Positions 1-13,000 of a stretch of 64,000 nt of DNA are shown here, in pieces. This DNA comes from Dolomedes plantarius (lineage: Eukaryota; Arthropoda; Arachnida; Araneae; Dolomedidae). Both the position numbers and the translations under genes were made by a program. The notes beneath the pieces were generated by a model. It saw only the letters and a list, made by a program, of their open reading frames with translations. It had not been told where the DNA came from and did not search any database. The stretch spans positions 188,953,954 through 189,017,953 of the forward strand of contig OU015496.1 of assembly GCA_907164885.2 (NCBI GenBank), read 5' to 3'. Numbering within the stretch: position 1 is the first letter of the stretch; each line of letters begins with the position of its first letter.

Positions 1-847
1 TGAAAAGTCATGTAAATTCCATGTGGATATTTGTTTCAGCAGATATATTTGTTAGAATTTTTAATGCTGGACTATTCAGGATGTATATCATGTTGTTTTA
101 ATTTAGTTTGCTTTGTTTGATTTTGCATGTTGATAAACATCTATGATGCAGTGCATAAAGTTTCCCCAGACAGATTTCCCAGATCCAATTTAAACTGTTA
201 AAAAAAAATATCTTAAGTTTTAGATAAATGAAAGTATAAGTACTATGGGCTTGTTAAATTGACACTTATATGTATAAGTTCATGATGAAAAGTCCTGTGA
301 AATTTGTATAAGAAATCTGTCAAAAGTAATTACTGACTGATGTAATGTTGCCTGTTCAAAACCTTAATGATTGTTTGAAGTAGAGCTTTATTAGACAAAT
401 TCAAATAAGTAAATGTTCTTGAAAAAAAAAATTAAGATCAATAAAGATTGTTCAGATTACAAGAATTTTTTCTGTAATTTTTTTTTTTTTTTTTTTTTTG
501 TCTTGTATTCAGACCTGGATAATTACCCTTTGCATGTATATTGGATTTTGTAAAGAATTATATATTGTTTACTCATAGAAATAGCTTGATAACAAAATCT
601 TTTTGATGGCGTTAGCACTAGCATTAGCTTTCAGATATTTTGGTAATTTTGAAATATTATGGAGGTAAAAAATTTCACATAAGGCATTACATGTATATAT
701 ATTATTTACATGACTTATAATATGTAATCTGCATATTAGACTATCTATTATCTTGTTGAAATTTAAATGGACTTATATTTTATGTTGCACTAAGATAAAT
801 AATTATATTTTTCTGTTTGTCAAAATTAATTTTTTACTGAATTTTAG
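1..847. other. SNX17 intron, upstream part
   Basis: AT-rich sequence with homopolymer runs, including a T run at about 478-499. No exon for the SNX17 N-terminus (upstream of AYNMHVNG) can be recognised, so the start codon and promoter lie outside the window. Confidence 0.6.
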
Positions 848-1040
848 GCATATAATATGCACGTGAATGGGGCCTTTCACTGTACAGTACGCTACCGCCA
901 GTTGTATAATTTATATGATCAATTGCGGAGAGAATTTGGTCCCAACTGCCTTCCTCCATTCCCTCCGAAGAAGTTACTTCCACTCACACCTTCACAAACA
1001 GAGGAAAGGCGAGCTCAGCTTGAGAAGTTTATTCAATTAG
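848..1040 (+). CDS. SNX17: SNX17 exon: PX domain
   Basis: The exon follows the acceptor ...ttttag at 842-847 and ends before the donor gtaagt at 1041. It opens with codons for AYN then MHVNG, so the ATG at 857 is internal, not the start. It encodes the PX core with VRYRQLYNLYDQLRREFG and the PPFPPKK loop. It ends after the first base of a codon. Confidence 0.95.
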
Positions 1041-4000
1041 GTAAGTTGCATATGTTTTTTGAGGGTTTGTATATTAGATCATATTTGTTACATTAGTTTT
1101 AATACTATGATAAAAGTTTTGAATTCTCTTGATTCATTTTTTTTTTTTAAATTTATTTTGAATTCATTTCAACAGTGTGGTTTTATAAATGGAGAAATAT
1201 AAATATAAACAAAATATTTTGAAAATGCTTGTATCTTGAAATAAATATCTTTCTGTTAAATGAGATTAAAGAAAAGAAAAAAAACTATTTTGAAAATTAA
1301 TTTGTGTATTAAAAGGGGAACATTTTTAACTCAATATTTGAAAGCATTTTAGCTGTCTTTCTCATATTTTTCTTATTTAAACATGCCTTGCTGTAACAAA
1401 AGTTTTTACTTAGCTGCAAATCAAAATAAAGCAAACAATTGTTTGGTCCATTTATTATAAGAACAGTTTTTGTCAGTGTTATTGTTTTCCATTCTTATCA
1501 ACAATGTATATACTTTTCAGAAAATTTTTTCTAGTTTTATTCTCCTTCCCAATACTGGTAGTTAAAAAAAAAAAAATTAAAAAAAAAAAAAAACGAAAAG
1601 TTAGAGCTAAATTATGACATTTTATGAATTTAACTTTTTTCTCTGTTTTGGTCAACAGAACCAAAGAATTTGACCAAAATTGGAGAAACTGCTTGTTTTT
1701 TGTTACATTCACTTGTTCTACTTTTTTTATTAAGAATCAAAGTGTCAAAAATGACCTTTATATAAAGTTTCGTATGCTGAGTTTTCAAGGATTTTTTTGT
1801 TTGAAATTAAGGTTTTATAATTGGAAATGCAAAAGGGAAATCTTTTTGCTTATAAAAGGTTTACATTATTATATCAAACTAACCAATCTTTTTTTTTTCT
1901 AATGTGCTCTAATCTTAAAACATTTCAGTTTTCAGGAAAGAAAGCTATTCAGTAGCATAATTTAGTCAAAATTATCTTTTAAAGTACAGAGAAACAGATT
2001 TCTGTTTCCATAAACAGCTATCCTTCATTGCTATTTCAGTGTCCCCCCTTTTTTTGATTAGCAATTGCTTTTAAAATTTCTTTTTTAGCTACTTGTTGCA
2101 AAAAAACTTTTGCAATAATGTTTCTCTTGAAATCTGAATTAGCTGTGTTAAGCTTTTGATGCAATATCTAAGTTACTTGAATTATCATTTTTTTGGCCAA
2201 TATTAATTTTATTTCATTTCTTACTTATTGTTTTTTATATATATATATACATATACATTGCAGTTACATGTTGGTTAAAATTTGGGCTTTTCTAACATAA
2301 TATTGAACTTACAGTGAGCCAAGATACCCATGTAGCAAATAGCGATGTGTTCACAGGGTTCTTACTGTCTGCACAACAAGAAACTCAGAATGCTTCCGAA
2401 GAAAATGTTACTCTTGACATTCATCTTATGAATTGGCAAAAAGTCAGTATCAGAGTGTCTTCCCTAGCACGCACATCAACAGTTTTGGAGGCAAGTAACT
2501 TTCTCTTGTAATTGTCTAATTTTTAGCTTATTTTTTTTAGTACATGACTAAGTATATGTAATGGAGAATCAAATAAATTAAAGGTTAAATTGCTTATATT
2601 TAAGTTATGTTGAAAAGCAAGTAGAAAGCTAAAGTTATCTACAAGAACTAGAGAACAATGTGGACCGATATTTAGGAAGTATGCTTATCTGTCAAATTTG
2701 GCCCATTACTGAGCAGTAGTCATAGTCTGAACTTTTATCTCTTGGTTTGGTTACAGCAGGGGTTTCCAACTTACAAGTGTCCAAGGGCCGCAATCGAAAA
2801 CACCTGTCTAGTCGCGGGCCGTAATTTAATCATGACCATACCCAGGACTTTTTTTCTTGAGGGGGGATTTGTAGGATTTGTGTATAGTATATACTATGCA
2901 ATTTTTAAAAATTCGAGGATGAACCTCCAACAACGACCTTGATTATGACTGGCCAACTTTCGTTAAATTACACAGACACACGCAAAAAAAGTCAAATAAT
3001 AAATGGTTATTTAAATAAGAAGTGGGTCAAATGAGAAGTGGGGGGGGGGGGGAGGTATGAAATAGAACATGAGTGGACACCCTACTTTTCATGGAATTCG
3101 AGGAAAATCAATCTTTTTTGTAAATGAACAGCATTTGAAAACAATAAAGATTTTTACAAAAACAATTTTTGTTAACTAAGAATATCTAAATTGATGCTGC
3201 GAATTATTTTCCTAGAAGTCTTCTCGGGCCGCATGCCGCCCGCGGGTCGCCAGTTGGAAACCCCTGGGTTACAGTCATGGGCCAAACAGAGTACTTCTGT
3301 CCAGGGGTCAGCTGAGCCAGGGCCCGGGGGCAAAATAAGACAGCGGGCCCCCACCTCACTGAATATTTGAACATTGTATGCATTTTTTTTTAGTCAACTC
3401 TTATTTTAACTGGGCCCCTGGGATTTGGTCCCCCCCCCTGACGGCGGGCCTGCTTCTGTCACAGCTGTTAACATTTGCTCTAGTTAATATATGCTGTAGA
3501 CATCACTTGTTAAAAGGTATCCTGTCAGTAACTTCAGATGTCATTCTTTTGTATGCTACTCAGATATGACTTTTAGTATAGGTACATAATTTGGGTCCAT
3601 AGGTCGTGCCAAGAGGCAAGGGGAAGAGAAGTTTATGGACTAAAAGTTCCTGTTTCATTTAGAAAGTCAGAATTGCAATAGCCCTTGATAATCAAAGCAA
3701 ACCTAATCAAATCTTTGATTGTTTGTTGCTTTTCAGTTTTCTCCAAATCTTTATGGAATATGAAAATTTTTGATTAAGACTAAAGGAGAAATATGGGATT
3801 AGTACAAAATAATTTACCTCTCCTTCAGCTGATGAAATTTATACATAAAACTTAAACATATTTAAATACTCTTATATTTAATCACCAAAATTAATTAAGC
3901 AGTATGTAATAGTCACATAGCTCAACTACATAGAGGTATTGAATCTCAAAATTTGCAGTTTCATTACTTGGAGTTTAAAGTTCTCTGTTTTTGTATTTTA

Positions 4001-7000
4001 TAGTTATATCTAATGCATAGTTTGCTTTATTTGTAGGCTGTGAGCAAGTCCTTGAAATTAGATGAAAAATATATTTGGTACTTTTGTATATACCTTGTTA
4101 GTAAATGTAACAATGAAATTTCTGGTATGTGCACTTATCTTTAATCTTTTCTATTTTTATTGGACTAAAACATATTTATTTTAAAATTTCTATGCATTAT
4201 TGTTATTCATTAGCATTGTTTTTATAAGTTTATGGTTACTTAGAACTGATTATATTTTAAGTCCGGTGAATGTAATCAGGATTTTATTGTATACCTTTTG
4301 AAACTTCAAAAGTCATAATGTTTAAGATATCCTTTTCAAAATTATTCTATTTTATTTGTTTAAAAGAAAATTATGTAAAGTTTGAAAAGAAGTATATATA
4401 AAAATGGAGAAACAAAAATTTCAATTGAAAACAATTACAAAAAATGAAGAATTGGAGTTTAATATAAATACCTGCATAATAAGGTGTAGAGCTTTCCTGT
4501 GTTAGAAGAAAACAAATGGAACAATTGAAGCTGAAATCCAAAACATGGAGGCAAACTAGAACAAGATGACCAGAAAACTTTTAGGGTCATTTTGTGGTCA
4601 TTTTGTTTTGGTTTGTTATCATGTATTTATTTCAGTTTCAACTTATATAATTAATCTATGCCTGTATACGTATAACAGCTGTATTGTATTATAAGTTCTC
4701 TAAACTTCATATTTATAGGTATTTAGTTTTTGTTTATGGCAAAAGTTTGGGCTATTAATAATTTTTATATTTGTATTTTTATGAAATATATATCCTTTTG
4801 GCATTTTATTTTATTGTACTGCTTAATATTTGTGCTTTTTTGACAAGGAAGATCGAAGCAAACTTTCAAATACCTACATCAGAATAGTAAATATTTGTTT
4901 CCCGCATTTCAGATTATGGCCAACACCATAATGAATGAGAAGTTTAACTGTGCAATCTCTTTTCTCTGTTTTTTGATACAAGTAATAACAATCTGTAATG
5001 TGCATACAAAATGATGCTAAGGGTAATTTGTGTTTTGTAGTGGAGCGGAGGTTACAAGATTTTGAGTCTCCTTATCTTTCTCTAAAATCTGCTGGGAGTA
5101 ACCATTACCTAGTTATACGTAAAAGGTATGATAAAGTTTTGAAAGAATAATGTGAATTTCTCATGACTATTGAAAGAATGTAATTCAGTATTCTTTGATC
5201 TTGTTAAAATTGTAGTAAAATGAAAAATATATATCTTCTTATATTTACCCTTAATATTTATTCTTGAAGTGTTCTTGTAATGAAAATGCTACATTAGTAT
5301 GTTTTCTTATGCTATACATTTTTTACTTTTATACTCTAATGTCAGTCTGCGAGTTCTATAAATTTATTCATTTTAACTGCATGACATAAGGACTCATTTT
5401 GAAATAGAAAAGCAACCTGGGAAAACTAGTTTAACTTTTTTTTTTCAACATGTTGATTAAAACTCAATAAAAACTGTTGTATTAAATGGTAGGTATTCAT
5501 TAAAAAGTAATTTTTTTTTTAAAAAAAACAGGAACTAGTTCTTAGTTATGTACATTTTTATAATAAGGTGAAGAGTAAAATAGGTAGGGAAATTAGACTT
5601 GTTATTAGTTTAAGTAGAAGTTTTACCATTACAGAATGAATAGGACTCTAGAGGTGTTCAAAATTGACTATTTCCTTTCTTGTAATTTTAAGAACTGTTT
5701 TATACAATTTAATTTAAATATTTGCTGCCATATAGGATGCACTTTTATTCCATTGAAATATGCCTAAAATATGGGGTGTGTCTTATGTGTCGGTAATCAA
5801 AATTATGAGTTGAAATTTTAGTCTGTCTAAAACTTCTTTTTTATAGTAATATACATGTATAAGTATTCTATTGCATTTTGTTTTTTGGCGAAAAAGTGGT
5901 TTTGAATAAATCGTTTTCATAAATATTTTCTGTTCTGTAAAAAAAGTTGTGATATATATTTTTTGCTTCATTACTGAAAGAGGGATCATTCCAGTAAAAT
6001 AGAGTTCAAATCCAGTGACATCTAAAGTTACGATTCATCCAGTGTGCATATGCATGATCACATTTCAACAACAAGCTGCTGGTCCGTAGCATTATTCGAT
6101 TATACAAAAGCTGATGAAATCGTGTATTGCTTTAAAGTGTGAATGGGGCAACTCCTGACCTTAAGTTAAGCTCCTCAGGTGTGTACACTGGCAGTATATC
6201 CTCATTCTTCTTTACTATAGTGGAATCTCGATCTATCATTTTTCAAGGGACCGACTGAACTAAACAATAAATGCGGGAAAACGATAGATGCGGGAACATA
6301 ACAAATCAATATGATCATCAGAACTGGGTGAAATAAACGAACATACGGGAAAACAATGATTCGGGGAAAGATCAATTAAGATTCCACTGTATATGAGTTT
6401 TAATAATGTGCTATCGGTCATATCCGACTCTCACGGCCACTTCATAGGTCAGTGTTAGGGTTTTGCGACCAAATTTCCAATCATTTTTTCCAAATTTGTG
6501 TAGGCACTATATCAATAACTTCAACATACCTTTACCATTGTTAGAAACAGCATCATGAAGTATCCTTGTACTTTGTTCAGAAGGAGAGTAAGATTGGTAT
6601 AGAAATAAGATTGGTATCTTTTAAACCAAGGATTACATTTAATTAAAAAAATTATGTTAATGCTGTTAGTGCATAATTAGTTAATAATGAAAAAAATTAA
6701 GCCTATTATTTTATGATTATCAACCCATATAATTTGTTTTATTTATTTTACTGCTTTTCATTTCAATCTTTCTTTGTTTATTATTATTATTTTTAGTTAC
6801 TGGGATCCGTCTTATGATGATGAAATTCTAGAAGATAGAATATGTTTAAATCTTTTGTATGTTCAAGCTGTTAGTGATGTGGAGAGAGGGTGGACCCAAA
6901 CAGACAATGAATCCAGGCGTAAATTAGTTGCCCTACAAGCAAGGGGTTCGAAGAAAGAAGTATGTATTCTAGTTTCAAAATGTCTTCTGTCATACTATTG

Positions 7001-10000
7001 TTTTTTGTGTATGAAATATATCTAACATAACAAATAAGTGACATAATGAATAAATGAAAAACCTGAAATTTTTTGGTAATTTTCTGAAGATTAGTAAATA
7101 TGTATTATATAATCATAATTTTTAAATTAGAAAATTCTCTTTATTAAAATGTATGATCCGACATGTTTATTTCATACATTAGATAAAAATATTTGTAGGT
7201 GAGATAAAAATTATGTTTTGGAGATTATTTAGCATTTGTAAAAGAAGTTGTATGCAAATGATGAGTACTTTGGTTTCTTCATTTAAGCCTGTTTGATAAG
7301 TTTCAGCATTAAATGAGGGTACCTTAATAAAACATTTAATGTAGTAACATTTTTGCAGCCAAGGAATTAAAATGAATTGTGTTAAATTCCATTGTTAACT
7401 AATTAGCCTAAAAAAATACAGTAAATTAATAGTACAAGCTAATAACTGAAAATTTATTGTTAGAATGTACTTAGTTTCTCTAAAACTAACTGTTACTGTA
7501 ACAAAAAGTAGTTAAAACGAAGCATAAATTTCATACCTCATGCCTGAAATAAATTGATTGACCTGAAAAAGTTATAAAAAAATAAATAAAAATAAAAAAT
7601 TGTACATAAAAAATTATTTATGAAGCTTTTATAACTCATATACTATTATTTTTCTTTGTTCCTGCTAATATTTTCATATCAATAAAAAATGCCAGTATAA
7701 AGGAGGAATGGGCTAGTCATTAATTTAAGTTTATGTAATGATATGAAAATTTTAGAATTATATGCTCTGAAAAATTTCTGGAATTTTATGCGGGCAATAA
7801 TAGTGAAACCCAGGCTATAGTATATTTTTAATGTTTTGTCTTTCTCTTCAGAAAAGAAGTATAGTGAATTTGAATCTAAGAAATGCTTTCAAGATCAATC
7901 TCTCTTTAAATATATGTTACAGTTTCTTCAACTTGCCAGAACCCTAAAGTTTTATGGACATGTGCAGTTTCGCCGTTGCATCTGTGATTATCCTCAGCCA
8001 AACACTACTGTCACAATAAGTTCTGGAGGAAGGGAATTGGTTTTCCACTATGATACCGATCCTGTAAGTAATTTTATGTTGCATACTAATTATACTTGAT
8101 AGCATATTAATGAGGTTGTATAGAAAGCTATATTATCCTAAAAATCTAGAATCTGTATATTTGATAACAAGCATTTATCAATTCTGTCCAGAATTCTATA
8201 AATTTTGATTTCTATCTGTTAATTAGGCTCTTTGTGTGTTTCAATCAAAGAAAGTTTTCATGCTATTGAATGGTATACTGTAATATTCAATGCTTTCTCT
8301 AAAAATTAAATCTAAATAGTCTAAATTTTTAATGGGTGTCTTTTGGAGTTCGTTTAAATTTTTAGATACTTTTCATATACAATGAAAATCTGTATGGCAG
8401 TTAGTAATGATTCCAAAGCAGTCACAAAAAGTTGTTTTGAGGGGTGGCCGTTGAAAAGAGGTTTCTTCCATAACATTAACCCTGTGCAGTCTTGAATCAG
8501 TTCTGAACAAAATATAGCTGGCTAGAGAAGTGCCACTGTATTTATTAATAACAATTATAATAATAGGTAATAATTTTATTAGTAAAAAACTTATTAGTAA
8601 TATTGTTTAACAGTGAAATCGGATACATTGTTATGATTTTGCAAGCTTATTGTAAACATATACAGAAGGTCGTTCACACTTTATGGAAATGATTTTGATA
8701 GTTATGTTTTATGTATAAATTCCATATTTTTTTACGGCAATTTGCTTCTATCTGATAGCCATGGTTCTTGACAATAACTCTAGCTCGAATTTTCCCATGA
8801 AAGTAAACTTTTTCTTAGCATTGTCATGTCAGTTTTACACCATTCCTCTTGAACCGTTTTCAAAGTCCATTCAGTGTTCTTGGATGCCGTTTTCATAAGG
8901 CTTGCTTTAATAAACTGGAAGCACAAAAGTCCCTTGAAGAAGCATCAAGTGATTTAACAGGTATTTCATTAAATGGGATACACTTTATTCCTGTTTCTGA
9001 TTCTTTCTTTGCTAAATAAGTGGCAGTTGATTTAGACGTGTGACTAGAAGCTTTGTCCATATGAAGCTCAACTTTATCAATGTCCTTTCCATATAAGGCT
9101 AGAATTTCTTCTTCAAAAATTGGTTCTAAAATATTCTGCCGATAGTAGAGGAAATTAATTTTGGTTTTACATGAAAATTTTTTTATTTTTAATTTTCCGT
9201 TGTAACAAAATCCTGCAACTGTCATGAATCCCTTTGGGAACTTTTCTGTACACTGACGAAGCCATTTCGTACGGTCATTCCCCTCAGTTGAGCAATAGAA
9301 AATTGATCTTTTTTATTACAGTCACTTAAATACACGCATGCCTTATTGAGTGTTACCACGAATTTCCACTTTTCAGCAGCTAGGTGATTTCATATAATTT
9401 CCTACGATTTGTTTTTCTTTCAGCAATATGCTTTGACAAAAAGCAGATGAACTTTAAACATTTTTTTTAACTTCAAATCTTTATGAATGATTTTACTTTT
9501 AGTGCCGGAAGACATTCCTAGTTTCGATGCAAATGATCTTTGAGTCAGCAGATTTTCTTTTAGGATCAGAGACTTTACTTTCTTGATATTTACCTGCGTT
9601 CGAACAATCTTAGGATGAGGTTTTGCGGTCATGTTTTCATTTTTACTTTCAGTTAGACTTTTTTTTGCATTCAAATTTAATATATTATAAATACCTTTTT
9701 TTGAAATGCCATAACCGCGATTTTTACACCGCTTCATAATTTGTTATTATGAATATTTCTCCTCGGAAAGCGCAGTTATGTAACCTTCAAGCTATCTGTC
9801 AATTTTAGGAGTCATTTTCTAAATAAATATTTTATTTTACATTCTAATCAAAATAAAACAGTAGCATATGATTATTCTGAAGTTGCCAAATTTTTATCTT
9901 AAAATGCAATCGACAAAAATAAAATACAAAGTCGTTTCCATTAAGTGCGAATGACCATCTGTATATGCAGTGATGTATATGTGGCTTTTTTTGGGGGGGG

Positions 10001-13000
10001 GGGGGAGAAGCAGTTTTAATTTCACCTTGCTATTTTATTTCCAGTGCTGTCCTCTATGATTCTTCGTTTAGATTTTATTGCATGTTACATTTTGTTATGC
10101 TGGTTCAAATAGACTAAATTTACCCTCAGTATTACAGTTACACCCTATTTATTTATTCTTTGTTTTTGGAAAGATATTTAACAAAATAATTTAAATTTTA
10201 TCTCAGTATTAATAAACCTATAATATGGAGATGCAGTTTTTAAAAATTAATGTTTCACTAAAATATTGACTCAAACACTTTTAATTCTATTTGAAGGGCA
10301 TAATCCTAATAAATTGTATAAAATTAATATGGCTTTGAGCAAGGAAATTTGAAATTTGAGTTCGATTTTTATCAGTCAGTTATCAAATATCTGTTATTAA
10401 TTTCACATATGCAAGGTAAGGTAAGTATATGCCTTTCATGCATAAGGTCAAAAGATAAGTTCTATAATGCAGGAAAGATCTAGATATTTGTGAAAATCCA
10501 AAAGAGATATGGAGTATTCTGAACATGTGTAAGATTAATTTAAAATATAATATATTAGCATATAATTGTTTTAAAGTCATGCAATTATTGAGTAATTTTG
10601 TTTTATGTACTTTTTTCTAGTTTGTTTTCATACATTTTTGAACAGTTTTCTAATTCTACAAAACTTAAGAAAAGTTTTATAATTCTTTGAAGGAGAAAAG
10701 TTTGTTTTGTGTTCAATATTTCTTCATTTTTTCCCCAGCCTAAGTCATAGTTTTCTTTTGAAATTTCATGAATATAGAAACTTAATAGAGAAAAAAAATA
10801 ATCTTTATAGATGCATGCATTTTAGAAGTATTCAAGAGAATAAAAGATAGTTTTTGTGACTGGGATGTTTACCTTTTTTCAGTCTTAAAATTTTCAGATT
10901 TTGTAATTAGGTTACTAATTTATATGAAAAACATTTTTCATTAAACACTTTTCATTTTTTACTTTTTTACTGTCATTAACACATTATAGCTGATATTAAT
11001 ATGTTTTATATGTATATACTTACTGAAATTGAATGATAAAACAACTTCACTTCTCTAAAGTCATTTGGCAAGTAAAAATCAGGTCAAAGCAGTTTTATTG
11101 TTCTAAGAGCTTTTATATTTTCTTTTATATAGCTAAATTATCTTGACTCTCCTAAATAAAAGTATTAACTCATATAAAACTTTAATATTGATTTTTTCCC
11201 TTTATTTAGACATCAGAAAACAAATCATTTTTCAGAGTAACCAGAATCAAGTGTTGGCGAATAACCACTTCTGTAAGTTACCTTTTCTATTCAGTTTCAA
11301 GGCTTTTCAAGGGGAAAAAAATAAATAAATCATTCAAAATCTATTAAAGGTTTTGAATGATTTTTTTTTTTAAATTTTTAAATTATGTGGGTTTTTGCAG
11401 GAGCGAGCAATTTTATAGTATTATTTTTGGCAAATTAAAAAAAAAATTTATGCATTGATGGTGTACATATATAAAATCCTAGAATTATATTGTTGGAGAT
11501 AGGGATGAGATGTGCCATATGATTCTGATGAGGTGTGCCATAATTTTAGAATATTTTTTTACATCCCACCTTTTCTTCTCATTTGGTAACTTGTATAGAA
11601 ACTTAAAAATAATAATTATTACTTGAATAAATCACAAATTTTTTGTTTAGTACCCATAAGATATATGGATGAATATTTAATTTGTTGGCATAATTTGGAT
11701 ATCTCTCAACTATTCCCTCAATATGCCATAATTTCAGAAAATTGTTTGTTTTTTCTCTTCTTTTCTAGAACTTTTTACTAGAGAAAAAATTTTATTTCTA
11801 AAATAATTTCCTTTGTTTTACAAATGATTGATATTTTTCAAATGAATTTTCTTGATGAAATTTTCTAAAGTCATCAGTCACATTTTAAGATTAACATTTT
11901 TTTTCTGAAAATATGTATTAATAATAAATCTATAACTTAGTGTATCACCATAGGTCAGATTTAGAAACAGCTATTACCAGTCAAAATATTTAAAAGATAA
12001 CATTATAACTTAAAAATATCTTTACCCAGAGCTAACACTTGACCTGAAAAATTTGGTGCCAAGTTGACTCCTGTGTCCTTAAACTGGTAGTCAGACATAA
12101 AAAATGCTATCCAGATTTAAAATTCTGCTAACTTTTTTTTTTTTTTTCATTTATGGTAAATATAGATTACTGTCTTTTGGGAAGACAAAAATAATCACTT
12201 TTTCAGCTACAGATAGATACTCAGTTTACTCAAGAGCTTTCTGATTAGAGATACTCAGTATTATGTGTGTTAAGACATTACTTGAGTGACTGTGATGTAT
12301 GAGTGATGCTGAAGTTGAATAAAATCTATATATTTAAGTTGCTAAGCCGATTTTTTGGGGCAGTTCATGAGAGAAAACTACTGTATCAATTTACTTCCTT
12401 TTGGTCTTAAACGAAAGATTGTAATCTAGAGGTTTGTCAAATTTGCTTTTTGTAACAGTAAGTTCTATTAATTAGAGATAATTTACAATTAAAATTTTCT
12501 CTCTGTGCATGCTCAGTGACATGTTTAAATCTAGCTTTATACACTCACTTAGCACGAGGCCTCATAAACACATTAATTTGTTTCTGCACATGCTCAGTGG
12601 TATGTTTAAATCTGGCTTTAGATACTTACTAAGCACGAGGCTGCCTAAAGACGTTAATTTGTTTAATTCAAAGAATCTCTCTAGCTCTCTCTCTGCCTTT
12701 TTTCTTTTTAATTTTGTTTGTGAGATATAGAATTAAACCTGACAGAAATTGTTTATTTCGCACTGTTGAATAACCATATTTCTTTTTGCTGGGTTCAATA
12801 GTAATTTTTTAAAGTGTCTCTATTCTTAATATTATGATTTTCAACATTTAGTAATGATGTGTTGAGTATAATTTGTGTATTAGTACATTTATTTACTATC
12901 AAGCCATTATGTTTTAACGGGTTACCAACTAGTAGGATTTAATATGGATAAAATATATTGCTGGTTCCACAAAAAAAACTGTTAGTAAAGCCATTCATTC

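Noticed and set aside
5700..6120. Tract with GGGGTGTGTCTTATGTGTCGG, reminiscent of a transposon end
   Set aside because: No matching inverted end or target duplication was found.
7836..7922. Upstream extension of the SNX17 exon at 7923
   Set aside because: Although open, the family alignment and acceptor at 7914-7922 put the junction exactly at FLQLART.
12509..12730. 73-codon frame with a repeated MLSxMFKSxF motif
   Set aside because: The repeat reflects an 80-base DNA duplication in an intron; no splice or start context.
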